Shown here in pieces: positions 39,364-39,491 of a stretch of DNA of 39,491 nt. The notes under the pieces are model-generated. The model was not told where the DNA came from. It made no database searches and saw nothing but the letters and a program-made list of their open reading frames with translations. The stretch covers positions 1 through 39,491 of the forward strand of contig JBPCKZ010000047.1 of the NCBI GenBank assembly GCA_051003795.1, read 5' to 3'. Positions within the stretch are counted from its first letter, which is position 1. Every line of letters begins with the position of its first letter. The stretch is from JALYXS01 sp051003795. Lineage in GTDB: Bacteria; Acidobacteriota; Terriglobia; Bryobacterales; Bryobacteraceae. Both the position numbers and the translations under genes were made by a program.

Positions 39364-39491
39364 GCGAATCGGCTCGGGCGCAAAACGCGAGCGCGGCGCC
39401 GCGCTCATCCTACTCCCGTTGCTGGTGACGACCGTGCTTATTTCCCTCGTCTGTCTTTTGCTCGCTGGAACCACCCCCCCTCTCGTCAAAA
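39344..39491 (+). CDS. TadG-like pilus protein, N-terminal part (cut by window edge)
   Basis: The frame from ATG 39344 stays open to the right edge; 49 codons are visible. After a basic start (RRIGSGAKRERG) comes GAALILLPLLVTTVLISLVCLLL, an N-terminal membrane helix of the TadG type. TadG proteins carry a von Willebrand-like domain further on, which is outside the window. It overlaps the preceding gene by 20 bases. The assignment rests on context and this helix. Confidence 0.55.
   Translation, partial: MHAQSSRRIGSGAKRERGAALILLPLLVTTVLISLVCLLLAGTTPPLVK

Overview
This is a GC-rich chromosomal window from a bacterium that most resembles an Acidobacteriota member of the Bryobacter/Solibacter type. 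That placement is inferred from gene content, not from a marker search. The supporting features are an M56 peptidase-TonB fusion, a secreted FecR-type protein with a Gly/Ser-rich tail, several GT-C-like membrane proteins, a complete-looking Tad pilus locus and small RelE/ParE-type toxin-antitoxin remnants. The copper-pump gene at the left edge and a TadG-like gene at the right edge are both cut by the window.

Layout. 1-2980: end of a Cu+ export ATPase with its CsoR repressor, then a BlaI-type repressor and its M56 membrane peptidase partner behind a palindromic promoter. 3000-6530: housekeeping block with iscX, rpmI-rplT, a ZapB-like coiled-coil gene and zapA on plus, rplU-rpmA-obgE on minus, and a divergent pair of tRNA genes, Ser(GCT) and Arg(CCG). 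6560-10700: an orphan NarL-type response regulator, a FecR-domain protein, and a 702-residue radical SAM protein resembling archaeal tetraether synthase (Tes), with a CRP/FNR-like palindrome upstream. 10700-12740: a scarred accessory patch with a broken toxin-antitoxin pair, a small anchored unknown protein, about 500 bases without a convincing gene, and an Imm50-like orphan. 12830-16260: two adjacent GT-C-like membrane proteins. 16370-21050: a mixed set (C26 amidase, MgtC, queuosine-precursor transporter, MarC, a decayed DUF72 gene, metY and a tiny CxxC ORF). 21120-24370: an autoregulated-looking XRE regulator, NfeD-like protein, flotillin and PspA operon, probably for membrane stress. 24440-26280: ECF sigma factor, anti-sigma factor and a secretin-N-domain protein, overlapping end to end. 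26330-28610: orphan sugar-binding lipoprotein, Cys-rich exported protein and a broken aldo/keto reductase. 28896-39491: Tad/Flp pilus locus in the order GT-C protein, flp1, flp2, cpaB, cpaC, cpaE, cpaF, tadB, tadC (frameshifted), a 32-residue membrane micropeptide, two TadE-like genes and the start of a TadG-like gene.

The strongest biological lead is the Tes-like radical SAM gene. Acidobacteria make membrane-spanning lipids, and the CRP/FNR-like site would fit oxygen or redox control. Four loci carry frameshifts or internal deletions (toxin-antitoxin pair, DUF72, aldo/keto reductase, tadC). The first three look like real decay because they lack whole segments. The tadC shift is a single base and could be an assembly error.
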